A stretch of 39,656 bases of DNA. Source: Saprospiraceae bacterium. Lineage in GTDB: Bacteria > Bacteroidota > Bacteroidia > Chitinophagales > Saprospiraceae. Below, piece after piece: positions 29,401-34,400 of this stretch. The notes below the pieces were generated by a model that was not told where the DNA came from, searched no databases, and worked only from the letters and a program-made list of their open reading frames with translations. The DNA lies in NCBI GenBank assembly GCA_020631235.1, contig JAHDHQ010000009.1, positions 1 to 39,656 of the forward strand, written 5' to 3'. Numbering within the stretch: position 1 is the first letter of the stretch; every line of letters begins with the position of its first letter. The translations under genes were made by a program, and so were the position numbers.

Positions 29401-31243
29401 TGCCTGTTGCATCTATCCATGTTAATTCAGTCGTATTTAGATCGCCATCCACTCCTGTCCAATCCAGTCCTTCGGGCAAAATGTACCAATCTTCTAACCA
29501 AGCATTTTCAGAATTTATATGATAACGGTTATCATCATATGAAGAACCTACTTGTGGTTGTCCATTGTTAGGACAATAGTAATTTATAAAATAGTTTTCG
29601 CCTGCTGTAACAAACCAATTAGTGCAATTAATCGCCCCAGGGAAAAAGTTGTTATTACCTTCTGTGAAACTTCGTATATATTGTCGCATTCTTGGTGCAA
29701 CCGAACTATTTAATTCATTAAAATCAAAATATTCGCATTCATCATTATAGACTATATTTCTGAGTTGAGGATACGGTAAATTAAATTGAGAATAAGCATC
29801 CGAACATGTTCCACAATCCTCTTCATCATGATAAGCATCAAACTGAATCATTAAGGTATCGCCCGGTGGAATAATTATATCTTGATCTTTAAACTCCAGC
29901 TCCCATGCAGCACTTCCATCTCCATCATGACAATTAGTTATATAGCCATGTGTTGGCGAAAGGCGATCCTGTAATTCAATAATATTAGTGGGAGTCATAG
30001 CCTCCATAGGTGTTTGGGTATTTCCATCTTGGAAAAAACTGACAACACTAGTTTCATCTAAGGCAAAAGGTATATAGTAGTAATTGTGAGCATGTGTTAA
30101 AATATTAAAATCTTGCAATTTTAGATTTGCATCACCATTGTTTGTAACCATAAAGGAATAGGTAAACCGCTCATCTTTATCGCTGTAACAATCCGAGTAG
30201 TATGGTCGGTCTTTATAATCAATATGGAAGTGAGTATGATGATAGTATTCCGCGGCTCTTATAGCTGGAGCTAAAACTCCAAAGCGTACACCTGTAAAAG
30301 AAGTAGGTGTCGACTGACAAATCTCAGTGCCATCACAACCGTAGTAAGCGGTTCTACTAATATCAGGGATAACCATATCGGGTTCTGGACAATCCACTAC
30401 TTCCCACACCTCACAAACCGTCAGACTTTCATTAAATTGAAATAGACTTGGATCTTGGACTTCATTCCCAGCAAAAGTGGATGCTTCTGCAATGTGAGTC
30501 GCACCCAATTCGAAGTAGAGAGAATCTCCCGTCACCGAAGAAAAACTCAAGGGAACCACCATTCCCGCAATTCTAATTTCTTTAAGGTTTAAAGATGGAT
30601 GTGTATTATCTACGCAATAGGTTAAACTTTCCAAAGCGCCCGCCGAACCATTAACGATCGTTGTTTTTACAGTATCAACCAAATTAAAAGCTGCATCAAA
30701 AATATTATTGCTCGAATTATTTCCCACGACATTGGGAATAGAAAGTGTAGCATTTACCACTTCAAAATTAGGGGTAGGATTATTAATTTGTTCGGAATTA
30801 CCACCTACATAACAAAGATCAACTTGATAGTTTGTGGAAGAACTGCTCAAGGCCAGTGCTAAACCATCACAATTGACATCCAGTTGATACTCTATGACGA
30901 CTGATTCGTTTATTTGAAACTCGTCAAAGGAAAGAATGGGTGGCATACTAGATACCTCAGTGCCAGCTCCACTTAAAGAACCCGCAACAAAAAATATCCC
31001 GTTCGGAAAATCAAACTTCAACTGTACATCAGTCAATACTTCTCCGCTAATATTTTCAAGCCTCAGCGTATGTGTCTGAGCTTGACCACACACGGCCAAT
31101 CGACTAAAATCGTCATCAGGTAATAAAAATTGAAGGTTGAAGTCATTTTGAGCAGATAGATTACCGCTACATAACAATACGCACAACAGGGACATCAAGA
31201 TGTACTTGAGCCCATCAACTTTCGTCAAATTCGAACAAAACAT
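11438..31243 (-). CDS. Giant T9SS-exported SprB/DUF11/HYR adhesin, about 6601 aa (gene 2)
   Basis: This is a complete gene. A GTG at 31249 is also in frame, but the ATG at 31243 is preferred. Layout in ATG numbering: signal peptide 1-32 (hydrophobic MSLLCVLLCSG, end NLSAQ); N-terminal Cys- and aromatic-rich beta region to about 1866, including DUF11-like and Ig/PKD-like segments; SdrD-B-like domain about 1867-1983; two DUF11 domains 1984-2280; Ig-like domain about 2281-2360; 23 SprB-type repeats 2361-4146; eight DUF11 domains 4148-5347; C-terminal module 5348-6601 with HYR-like domains, dockerin-like pair, beta-sandwich and type A sorting domain (YPNPW, ending KMFLLE). Likely role: exported by the type IX system and attached to the cell surface as a very long adhesin or motility fibre. 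In size and repeat type it recalls the Flavobacterium johnsoniae gliding adhesin SprB. That protein's C-terminal signal is of another class, so it is not a clear orthologue and no symbol is given. Confidence 0.95.
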   Translation of the reverse strand: MFCSNLTKVDGLKYILMSLLCVLLCSGNLSAQNDFNLQFLLPDDDFSRLAVCGQAQTHTLRLENISGEVLTDVQLKFDFPNGIFFVAGSLSGAGTEVSSMPPILSFDEFQINESVVIEYQLDVNCDGLALALSSSSTNYQVDLCYVGGNSEQINNPTPNFEVVNATLSIPNVVGNNSSNNIFDAAFNLVDTVKTTIVNGSAGALESLTYCVDNTHPSLNLKEIRIAGMVVPLSFSSVTGDSLYFELGATHIAEASTFAGNEVQDPSLFQFNESLTVCEVWEVVDCPEPDMVIPDISRTAYYGCDGTEICQSTPTSFTGVRFGVLAPAIRAAEYYHHTHFHIDYKDRPYYSDCYSDKDERFTYSFMVTNNGDANLKLQDFNILTHAHNYYYIPFALDETSVVSFFQDGNTQTPMEAMTPTNIIELQDRLSPTHGYITNCHDGDGSAAWELEFKDQDIIIPPGDTLMIQFDAYHDEEDCGTCSDAYSQFNLPYPQLRNIVYNDECEYFDFNELNSSVAPRMRQYIRSFTEGNNNFFPGAINCTNWFVTAGENYFINYYCPNNGQPQVGSSYDDNRYHINSENAWLEDWYILPEGLDWTGVDGDLNTTELTWIDATGTKYPVYDLEYTDHNSGPDTLKVRYQGSGAECFDLRQSTFSLKTIPDCSEGPSFCSKTVAIVKESFYVTECDMDGQQCFEEIDVPRPFNATIQSCACNPCEGMVFTYLDLSRQTFGENDPDNDGIVEAGMLDQNKINKIRFIAGDTIRATYGGWVNLITKPDFEYAYATIDVPVIGSGSTALGDEGITPLGAMVEIWDASTGDMYSCDLVQLFPDGQKVVANLSVQSLKDLNCAGMPTDFTYGQDDSISVKFDFRLKDYRSVQTNVNFGSSYYMTDMEYDIGTHYQCNSLSQSMTYIEYRAYNEWIYREVGGCNDAMDNNYNGSSYGSIASIYDSHRNLFRLGSTGFDYFPFEVREIARITQQTYVNNSDLNWGDEFKILVYDNNGHLTETGGSLSWQRYTLNMNTSSCFAINGNTLVVDFECIYEEVGYERFDEGMDIYCAPEMSPTCQSEYEPPYSLKDVDVYTDYDMLESMFCSPTWTAIDTSIGVNDGIVDPFNNSIDPPFMHYATSIYSADYFRLVSLPKVQLQPHTVNQLLLEEEACFKVDVSNIGSGPAENVFFTFENQSGAIVFQGVNDGVTGDPLDDNLGVINLGSLAVGETRELEFCVTSNNCNRDSILINTGWDCNGLPSTPAEAACTDPVTLYLDIPDAALSMVVTSPDPSAIHVVDLCEEVEYEVQISSSDLAAIHDINFQMNLPPGTDFVDGSFQLAYPINAGVDTMWVTTANQPVSSGGSTYHIVLDGENALLEANGLEGTTDLSKNFLLVKFRTYMGCGALSNARMRFLSWAYDPCDEFVNYKFSPGPIVKINGVSDSYVSNLSVPEAEQLNACEGNTIEVGVNFTLALTSLPTGDSDSIMVELPAGIIYVPNSYMVVSNGAPPSPTNPLIVSTSDGEIVYIDLKDNVMAGETVDVTFEISAEDVAQACRDYDLIVRTFNSQKVYCEASDELCDVRTTSDEVTGSVSIVKPDIYISNVELSAEAAPTDQEIVSYCMDLSNEGEAIEAGTTTTVELYDDSNDNGDYDAGVDVYLASITTMEAIAAGGTLEVCGTVNVPSGMTCNVLAIINPETTCACNTNKSYRTNAELSQQFPETAYEVCSDGAITNIGPEPLDNVTYEWVGIDGASLVGFSSTTSTPVDFQFRNTTGNTLDWKYYLRSTRNDDCATLDTICITVFPEEHGTVSLQACPFDEFNLSGPTGKTNYQWTPSLGLDDPNAANTNAEASYYPEGVHDFVLSYTDENGCPGDFTVEVTIVPCALTYVGNYVWCDDNNNGIQDDAPIEGMTVELFGSTDPTTPIASTMTDADGAFLFGPIPQGEYLLGLDLDGSNYLTAMKNATTSDLDSDLNPNFQTDPFYLSNGDSLTTIDLGILCPEVDISLEKTALTDKDAGLLEAVVIGDTMFWNIEVCNRTLMPDSVNFDADSIVVTELLTPGIAYLSHTTTSGTYDPMTGLWELDRLANGSCRSLCIMTLIDEDILPITNTAEITSAKDPDIDSTPDNDDGDQSEDDEDFATIYPKRMDLALTKKVADSQSLPVEAGNSVQFTIEVCNQGNVPAYEVQLVDYIPTGMSLDDANWIAGTGNEVFYSFTDPIALNDCESMDITLKIDDNFAGDTLTNFAEIAYQAYDDGIYAPDIDSETDDISGNDGPVIDDAINNEGGDQDDHDAAGIHLVMVECMASNDGPVCPGTSVNLNETGGNAVAWSWSGPGGFSSNVQNPVVNPAIAGTYTVMVTDENGFEETCTTEVILWEGMALNANQSHVSCQGGNDGSIDLMVTGGAAPYTYDWSNDGPENPDNDNQDINSLTAGNYTVTVTDANGCIASLSSSITEPTLVSCTASATDALCNGSETGSIVALGSGGTAPYEFSLNGGTWQPSGAFSDLAAGNYNIAVRDANLCVSVCNTVVNEPALLTCSLTGTDLSDCEVVDGMIATEASGGTAPYMYSIDGGSFGSSSSFSGLMAGSHTVTIKDDNDCTTTCEVTLTAPSAPMCTIAATVDIACFGDETGSISVTGSGGDTPYEFSIDNVDYQSSGNFNNLEAGDYNVYIRNADSPMCVSMCSTTLSEPTDLTCDHVTTDVSCFGGDDGSVIIDANGGVTPYEYSLGGPWQPGINFTGLEAGVYTATVRDANGCTTTCMVSIMEPSVLTCSVSSTDALCFGSETGTIAITGNGGVPAYEYSLNNGPWQTSPNFENLEAGNYNVAIRDSQDCVSSCTATINEPTTLSCTLAKEDLSDCNVQDGEITVMPLGGTAPYTYSIDGGSFGSNAVFTGLIAGTHIVITRDNNGCETSCEITLTAPTMPECTISSFTNILCFGESTGSISVDVMGGNMPYEYSLDNMTYQSSNTFNNLAAGVHTIYVRNVDSPMCLSMCSYELTEPTVLVYTSNQTNVLCKDGNNGSIDLMVSGGTAPYSYDWSNDGAENPDNDNQDLNGLTAGEYSVTISDANGCTAILSTTITEPTQLVCTASSTDVLCNGTATGTISVSANGGVGPYEFSLNSGAWQTSNAFNDLEEGTYNITVRDVNLCTSTCMVTIDEPAALSCNLTGTDLTDCSVTDGMISTTANGGTAPYTYSINGGTFVSNGSFTNLMAGNHIVTVKDANDCTSTCAVTLTAPSAPMCTIASTVDIACFEESTGVINVSGSGGETPYEYSIDNVSYQLSNSFTGLSEGSYTVYIRNVNSPMCVSMCATTLTQPTNLVCDQVITNVSCFGGSDGSVIIDADGGVTPYEYSLGGPWQPGISFDNLEAGEYTATVRDINGCTTTCVFEVTEPSLLTCSLSATDALCKDSATGSITVTASGGVPMYEYSLNNGPWQTDNNFDNLPAGNHEVTIRDNQACLSTCSISINEPAALSCTLSKEDVSDCDVQDGKITVNPVGGTAPYVFSINNGTFSANAEFTGLGIGNHIVTTIDDNGCETTCEISLTAPMMPTCAISAFTDILCYGEATGSLSVEASGGNAPYEYSLDDITYQSSNTFNNLAAGVHTIYVRNVNSTMCISMCAYELTEPTLLVCDHTQEDVSCKDGDDGSILINADGGVTPYEYSIGGPWQPGALFEGLEAGEYTVSVRDAHNCISECMVTIGEPSILECQFTKVDAACFETATGSIIASGTGGTGSYEYNLDNGPWQIDQQFTMLAAGNYTLTVRDENECISTCEISIGEPALLTCELEGTDLSDCIVQDGEIEVTAAGGTEPYTYSIDGVNFVSTNVFTGLMAGTHMITSMDAQGCEASCEVILSAPAAPMCAIEETINIACKDDATGEITVSATGGEAPYEYSLDNNSYQSSATFSDLIAGNYTIYVRNVNSPMCITMCTAELTEPLELICDTEHVDVLCKDGDDGSVNIDATGGVTPYEYMLDGVWQDSPSFEDLSAGNYTATVRDDNDCTVTCSFTISEPTQLSCSLDHTDVVCNGDGSGSITTNPTGGIAPYEFSLNGGSWQSGPLFTEVPGGSHIVSVRDAHGCITTCEVEVFEPEALVCQLEYVLPESCAFNDGEISVIPIGGVLPHTFSIDGDNFQNEMIFSGLSHGEYTITIKDGNGCLSTCEVSVDPDCFDLAIEKQLVTDAPYSYGQKVVFEIEITNEGNIDASNIELTEFIPCGFTYEPTSLINLANNWTPLVTSFPMTTIPTLAENESTTRSIELTVEMCADDGAYINIAEISEAYDANGNAIDDADSTPDFDPTNDPETEDDHDTALLPIYDPSLIKTISTTDFTYGDDLTFVIQVCNQIGNPIGQVQVVDYMPEAYSFDMSKNPGWSPGVANQLNYTHSSSVIGGNDCIDIPLVLTLEMGDDYDDWYNVAEIVSFTDELGTPQEDTDATNDNNPTNDGPMEDNLTDNLNDDEDDSDYENIEIIDAALIKYTEDEGPFVFGDTVSYDFVVFNQGNIDLYNININDYLPCGYKFLASNSPTWSITDTVANTTFAGPLTPGTSDTISIELEIVACTSADAWQNVAEIVGLENENEEDITDQDIDSEYDIDPHNDPYTDDITDNADGDEDDHDAAFVDIFDLALEKRVTPFVRCYYGDTVTFNITVYNQGNVEADNITVLDSLPEGYLFLPAINPDWDGSANPVLAYNIPTSLAPGDSITFPIRAEIIQTDGGEDIYTNIAEIENSTDISGGAWVDADSFQDHNFSNDRTGETVGSTEDDHDIERIDVVDLALLKTTENNGPYSYGDTIVFDIELFNEGNEDLYDIQFFDSLPCGFTYLDINDGFWTYHSADHKATASVAGPLEPGESMSVEIALALTYCEEEGAYTNIARLESMSDEEGNDITHDDKDVDDEDFMDEETIEIFDLALIKEIITPEPFEFGDKVSFKITTLNQGNVPATNITLTDYVPVGYGFDATDNPGWDDSDAPLYTRLITDTLAQGEFHCDTIELTIMNSTGGLIAYTNMAEISEAQDTLNMIRLDVDSTPDQIADNDGEPIDDETDDPADEDDHDIASIPVFDLAFIKKAASLGPHMFGDTVAFDFILFNQGNMAATDVSMIDYSPCGFEFDSSLNPAWTEDSNGNHTSVYGEHLLPGMTDTLVVYYIIKACDTPATAYLNTGEIVQAYDTSGNDMSSQDQDSNYDSTFGNDGSVSDNEIAGIDGDEDDSDIENIAVPAISLDKFLVDIQPSAGMVDHIDVTFELLFKNVGNEDLTDIELIDELDDPLNFGPSYVGIAVGGDPVILYTTAAVDPTINIGFDGMAAGDPNLFDGTPSLLEPCDSIRVSFTAQLDASLAVDPEMLFNRASVTGQFELADMTTGEVEEEAEVQVLPCISNCEIACEASINVSLNEDCIAVITPAMGGAGIEDYCNYYYDIELFDPWSNPMPNDTVGMDLLGYCITYTITEPECGNTCSGEACIEYYLPPTLTCPSDTIVSCGALASIDESVLITEFCVPGMVILTNEVPEAMDCDDPYSTVITRTYVAQDEMGNTSAPCTFSISLERPDISTIMCPDNLTVGTANALDCAHSIPLDAQGYPVPYDEETGLGTGVPFILDSEGMPVYLYPDVADQYCDLLISYEDMEVPGPNCSTKIMRTWTIIEWDCDGDNEETCTQMIDITDTTGPELTCPDDVTVSTTTADCRAEISLPMANAVDACNDIHSYLINYGSGTLNTNGGDIVLPTGNHSVIYSVFDVCGNLSQCEMMIDVEDNIEPTPICEQSIAVSLNNLGYGIAYANSLDQGSFDDCGVSSVLVSRMTDVCDIPDNLTFRPFVEFCCADFETEVMVRLQVTDMSGNTNECMVMVEIQDKVTPTMVCLPDTTVECTAIFDIDDLAATFGYPSMSDNCMNEGDLEESINDQRSECGIGIIERTIDLMDNGQVAQTCVQIIEVINSDAFGLASITWPADFESTDVCGLDDLSPDALDPPYNRPVFDEGPCELVGHEYVDQVFEFVEGETACLKVLRTWTLVDWCQQVDGAYLRWEHEQVLKINNTIDPTILSTCVDIIVETADVDCASGDVNLELLVEDDCTTEENLIVQFDIDIDTDGSIDTSGLAIEASDEYPVGTHQIYWTVQDGCGNETTCDYSFQVLSTKTPIPVCEIDQPVFLMPVDNDGDGEFDDEEVTITAEDFDGGSFHPCGYDIDFSFSEDVNFTLITLYCNDLGAFPIELWVTDEEGNQAFCETTIQVVDNNDEDICPEMNMVAVRGNIATETNVDLSHIEVYLEGDTLMNLTDEAGDYRFENMPTGGSYKVKPTYDYDPLNGVSTLDIVIIQRHILGINDLDSPYQLIAADADNSESITAADLLDIRRLILGINERFTNNTSWRFVDALNQFIEPSNPWSSGFDEDYLIGSLNENMWIDFVGVKVGDVNGSVENTIIDHTDNRSNEMIDVEYVISGNELQLIATENMDLYGLQMHITDVTSLLDIESDLMDLDMQNVHNAYGNLVLSYAPKSIQEVQAGENFMSFIFQDELKDVKLGDLLNTECYLGNDLTTKRIRLKEFVAEQSIVKAYPNPWIQTTTIEFESDIKDTYVLRLFNNLGQLEFSTKIHAEIGINKVLLKKEYFKESGIKHYTLQSKGRKMHTGKMFLLE
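11441..11695 (-). other. Type A T9SS C-terminal sorting domain of gene 2
   Basis: The last 85 residues show the usual pattern: YPNPW near the start, a TTIEFES strand, LFNNLGQLEF, GINKVLL and a final KMFLLE. In this family the domain directs passage through the outer-membrane type IX translocon and is then cut off by PorU-type sortase. The gene 3 end (31427-31681) is also exactly 85 residues by the same boundaries. Confidence 0.9.
12266..12442 (-). other. Dockerin-like calcium-loop pair in gene 2
   Basis: Two F-hand-like halves, each ending (Q/R)RxILGI. The second loop, DADNSESITAAD, matches the D-x-D-x-S-x-x-I-x-x-x-D dockerin pattern. The first, DYDPLNGVSTLD, has Leu where loop position 5 is usually acidic or polar, so it may be weak or structural only. 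It follows a short beta-sandwich resembling the carboxypeptidase regulatory-like fold. In clostridia dockerins bind cohesins; in this setting the partner is unknown and could be the following domain of the same protein. Confidence 0.7.
15203..18802 (-). repeat. Second DUF11 array of gene 2, eight units
   Basis: The units begin at 18802, 18367, 17908, 17449, 17002, 16597, 16138 and 15667. Most open with (F/V/Y/I)D(L/A)A(L/F)(I/E)K or close variants and contain (F/Y/C)NxGN, a proline strand such as DYLPCG, and an acidic tail. Length is 135-157 aa. The eighth is divergent: it opens AISLDKF and lacks the acidic tail, acting as a junction to the C-terminal module. Unlike the gene 1 units, these have no DxDxDG loop at the NPxW position. 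Confidence 0.88.
18806..20413 (-). repeat. SprB array tail of gene 2, units 17-23 (types E F C D E F C)
   Basis: Seven SprB-type units of 76, 77, 77, 80, 76, 77 and 73 aa. They repeat the E-F-C-D half of the eight-unit block 1.75 times and contain no A-type unit. Unit 22 has some B-type wording (EFSLNGGSWQ). The last unit is shortened at its end and runs into the first DUF11 domain of the next array. Confidence 0.85.
20414..22288 (-). repeat. SprB super-repeat 2 of gene 2, units 9-16
   Basis: Eight units of 81, 77, 77, 80, 76, 77, 77 and 80 aa (625 aa, 1875 bp), in the type order A B C D E F C D. Each unit resembles its counterpart eight places earlier more than its neighbour. Examples are the A-type NDGxENPDNDNQD insertion, the D-type extra residues before MCxSMC, and the C-type ending TAP instead of EP. 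Confidence 0.9.
22289..24163 (-). repeat. SprB super-repeat 1 of gene 2, units 1-8
   Basis: Eight SprB-type units with the same lengths and order as the next block (81, 77, 77, 80, 76, 77, 77, 80 aa). The shared unit theme is C-x8/9-C, GSI, GG(T/V)xPY(E/T)(F/Y)S, a Gly-rich turn, LxAGxY, VRDxNxC. SprB repeats are known from the gliding adhesin of F. johnsoniae and many Bacteroidota surface proteins. Most units here have four Cys; A-type units 1 and 9 have two and look like the ordinary form of the repeat. Confidence 0.9.
24164..25294 (-). other. Two DUF11 domains and an Ig-like domain before the SprB array (gene 2)
   Basis: The first DUF11 starts at 25294 (VDISLEK), the second at 24862 (MDLALTKK). 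Both end in acidic tails such as DPDIDSTPDNDDGDQ. An Ig/PKD-like domain of about 80 aa then runs to 24164, with a VCPG...SVNL opening and a GxYTVMVTDENG end. The array opening and the post-SprB DUF11 block thus bracket the SprB repeats with the same domain type. Confidence 0.75.
25295..25646 (-). other. SdrD-B-like domain of gene 2
   Basis: The segment with GNYVWCDDNNNGIQDD, then GMTVELFG, TMTDADGAFLFG, PQGEYLLG and TTIDLGI, is typical of SdrD B / Cna-B-type beta-sandwich domains. In staphylococcal Sdr proteins they bind calcium and stiffen a stalk. Here it sits between the N-terminal region and the first complete DUF11 domains. Confidence 0.8.
25647..31147 (-). other. N-terminal adhesion region of gene 2
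   Basis: About 1830 residues follow the signal peptide. They are beta-rich by appearance, with scattered Cys pairs and aromatic-rich stretches (for example HNYYYIPFALDE). There are recognisable DUF11-like cores (VDVSNIGSGPAENV; CMDLSNEGEAIEAG) and, near 26140-25647, two Ig/PKD-like domains. The plan resembles gene 1 residues 40-2097. No catalytic motif is visible. Confidence 0.55.
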
Positions 31244-31423
31244 AAACACAATATTTATTTAAATCCTAATAAATAAGGTGCTATTATCTAGGTAATACAG
31301 GTCCCATCCTTTGGCAAAACCAAAAGACTAGTGTGTGTGAGTTTCCGCGTTATTGTAAAATGATTATTGCAAATATAAGTAAAACATATTAATATATATT
31401 ATAATATGTTTTACTTATATAAT
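31244..31423. other. Intergenic region between gene 3 (upstream) and gene 2
   Basis: This 180 bp gap holds, on the minus strand, the inverted repeat after gene 3 and then the gene 2 leader. A second hairpin, CTTTTGG-TTTTG-CCAAAGG (31326-31308, 7 bp with one G-U), lies about 65 nt before the gene 2 ATG. I found no good TAnnTTTG/TTG pair; the nearest is TGGTTTTG with one mismatch and no -33 partner. The gap could contain a weak promoter, or genes 3 and 2 could be cotranscribed with partial termination. Confidence 0.6.
31373..31420. terminator. Perfect 19-bp inverted repeat just after gene 3
   Basis: Arms 31373-31391 and 31402-31420 are exact reverse complements separated by 10 bp. The repeat starts three bases after the gene 3 stop codon. 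In RNA it would form a long but AT-rich hairpin. On the minus strand only a short U-run follows (TTGC), so it is not a textbook intrinsic terminator. It may instead stabilise the 3' end, act as a weak bidirectional terminator, or be a protein-binding palindrome. Confidence 0.5.
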
Positions 31424-34400
31424 TTATTCTATCAAATAGGTTTTACCATAGAGTACTGTACCATCGCTCAATACTAATCGATAGTTTTTAACACCATTTG
31501 ATTTAAATAATTCTTTGCTAATCTTTATTTTATTAATTCCAGCTACAAGATCTACCTGTGACTTAAATTCTAATTGTCCATTGTTATTATAAAAACTTAA
31601 ACTTACTTCTTGGCTTGATCCGCTTTCAAACTCAATTGTGGTTTGACTTGTCCAAGGATTTGGATAGTTTTTCAAGCTTGAGTTTTCCGCAGTTTCTTCA
31701 AATTTAACACGCTTCACCTCTAGGGCATCTCCTTCATACCATTCCGGATTTAGGCTATTCACTAAATCAATTTCTTCTAGTGTTTTATCAAATACTACAC
31801 TAAATAGCGCATCTCCCGCGGACAGATAAACTAAATCTTCAGGTGCATAACTAATGCTAAATACTCCATTATTTAAGGATACATTAGTGGCATTAAGTCC
31901 CGGAACAGCACTTTCTAAATCAACTATATTTCGTTCGCCTACATATAAAGCAAACTGCCATCCTGCCACTTTAGCATCTTCTGAAACCTTAAATTCTAAT
32001 CTACTTCCAGATTTTTGGTATTTGAGATAGATATCTTCAAGGGATCTAGTATCACTATCCTCACTCAAGGCCATGACTGATCCATTAACATCTGCTGTTT
32101 TAACACCCACAAAATCAATCCACATATACTGATCTAATAATGGAATAGCATAGGATTCTTTTATGTTCGAGCTCCATGGATCTTTAGGGTCAAGGAATGT
32201 CTGCCCAGCATCTACGAACCGCCAACTGGTATTATCTGTAAAACGGTCACTAATACCTAATATTAAACGTCTAATGTCTAACAAATCACTCGATGTAATT
32301 TGTTCTGAGTTATTTGCATCAGCTGCGATCAATTGGTATGGCGTTTCTAATGGTTTTATACCTAAAATATGTCTTTGGATAATGACAATATCTAGTGTGC
32401 TTACTCCATTTAACGGATGATAATCATATGCTGGCTTGATGATGTATGATCCTCCCACGGGCATATCACCGAAACTGTATACACCTGCATCATTTGTCAA
32501 ATCCATGATTTGATCATTCATAAGATAGACCTCGACATCTTGAATTATCTTGTCGTTTTCGGTCGCAATTCTACCTTGAACATCGACTTTTAAACTAGGT
32601 GGACAAATGTCTTCATCATTAGTATCTTGCACAATAATCATGGTCTCACACTGTGATTGTAAACCTTGTTCGTCTGTAACAAACAAGGTAACTGGATTTG
32701 TGCCAATGTCGTCGCAATCAAAGGTCAATGTATCGTCAGAAACTTCTTCACTGAAGCTAAAATCTAAATCATATTGACAGGTATGGAAACTTCCACCATC
32801 CAAGGATGGTGCCATCACAAAAGCCATCTCTACTTCATTTGTTCCATCATTATCTAAATCCATAGCTGTTAAAGCTACGTTTAACCCTGATTTACATACG
32901 GCATTAGGGCCTTTACCACTTACAATATCTATGGTTTGCGAACATACATCTACATTCCCACATCTATCTTCTACCTGCCAACTCACAAAATGTTCGCCAA
33001 TGGCAAAATCACCTGTGATAGTAGCGCTATTACCTGTGGCATCGATCGTTCCATCATTGCCCATATCTAATTCATAACTCCAAACCAGTTCGCTTTCTGG
33101 TGTACAATCATCACTTGCGACCATTCCGAAAGTAATATTCATATCGTCGCAGTCTACATCATTAATAAACTCAATGGTCTCATCACAATTAGCCATTACA
33201 GGAGCGACTGTATTGGTCATTTTAAGTGTTTGTTCATACTCCCATTGGTTTGCGTCTCCTTCCATGGCAGGACAAGCATTAATAGCTGTCCAAGTTCTAA
33301 GTATTTTAAAGCAAGCGTCTTCCTCTTCTACAAACTCGAATAGCTCATCTGAAAACGTATAGCTTAACTGAGCACAAGCCTCGTTTTCTGTACGAGGTGC
33401 TGCATATTCTTCACTTAAATCGTCTGGATCTAAAGCCGCAACTTCACAAATATCGGACGTCGTAAAATCTAGAGGCCAAATAATGTCTGCGTACTCAAAT
33501 GGATTATTATTTTCGGCTGTAATGGTTTGTACACATGTCTGTACTACATTAGACCCATCTTTTAACTGGATGGTTCTAATAAGATCTCCTGCCCCACATG
33601 GATTCCTCAAATCTTCTACAGTTTCTTCCATTACTATGTTACCACAATTATCCGCACTTGAAGGCATTCCAAAAGTGGTAGATAAGTCTTCGAGATCTAC
33701 TATTTCCGAGCAATCAATAGTTACATCACTTTGACATATCATGGTAGGTTCTACCTTATCTTGGATTTCTACTAATGCTGTACACTCATTGAAATTATCT
33801 GATATATCCCAGACGCCTAATATTAAACTAATATCACTTCCTGCATCCGCACAACATACGGTGACTGTCGACCCGAATTCAATGTCTTGAGAATTGCCAC
33901 AGTTATCTACAAGTCGTCTGATAGCCATTCTATCTATATCACAGTCATCGTAGCTATCGTTATCTATTTCAGTAGCAGACACTGTAGCTACACCTGTCGA
34001 ATTCAAAGCAATCACTAAATTAGATTTGCAACTGGCTAAAGGCACAGCCTGGTCGACCACCGTTATTTCTACGCTACAATCATCTTCATTATCACAATTA
34101 TCAAATGCATAGTATTCTATAGTATGTGTACCCGCTTCTAATGTGGCTACACCGCCGTTTGTGTTTAGGATACCAAAACCGTAATCTACAATAAAATTAA
34201 TGGTACTACTACATTCATCATCGATGATTGCAGCTGGTAAGTTTACCATAGCCTCACAATCAATCATATTTGTAGATACTTCATAATTTTCAGGACAAAC
34301 TAATTCGAATCCTCCTTCACTTCTTATTTCTATCACTTGGGTGCACATTGTATCGATTTCTCCAAGACAATGCCATTCTCTCATGGTCCAAGTTCTCATC

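Noticed and set aside
11441-31243. Gene 2 as the orthologue of gliding adhesin SprB
   Set aside because: Size and repeats are alike, but the C-terminal signal is type A with YPNP and the flanks are DUF11/HYR domains. The repeat family is widespread, so no symbol was assigned.
31247-31249. GTG as the start of gene 2
   Set aside because: It is possible, but an ATG two codons later gives the same signal peptide, and ATG is the commoner start. No ribosome-binding site favours the GTG.
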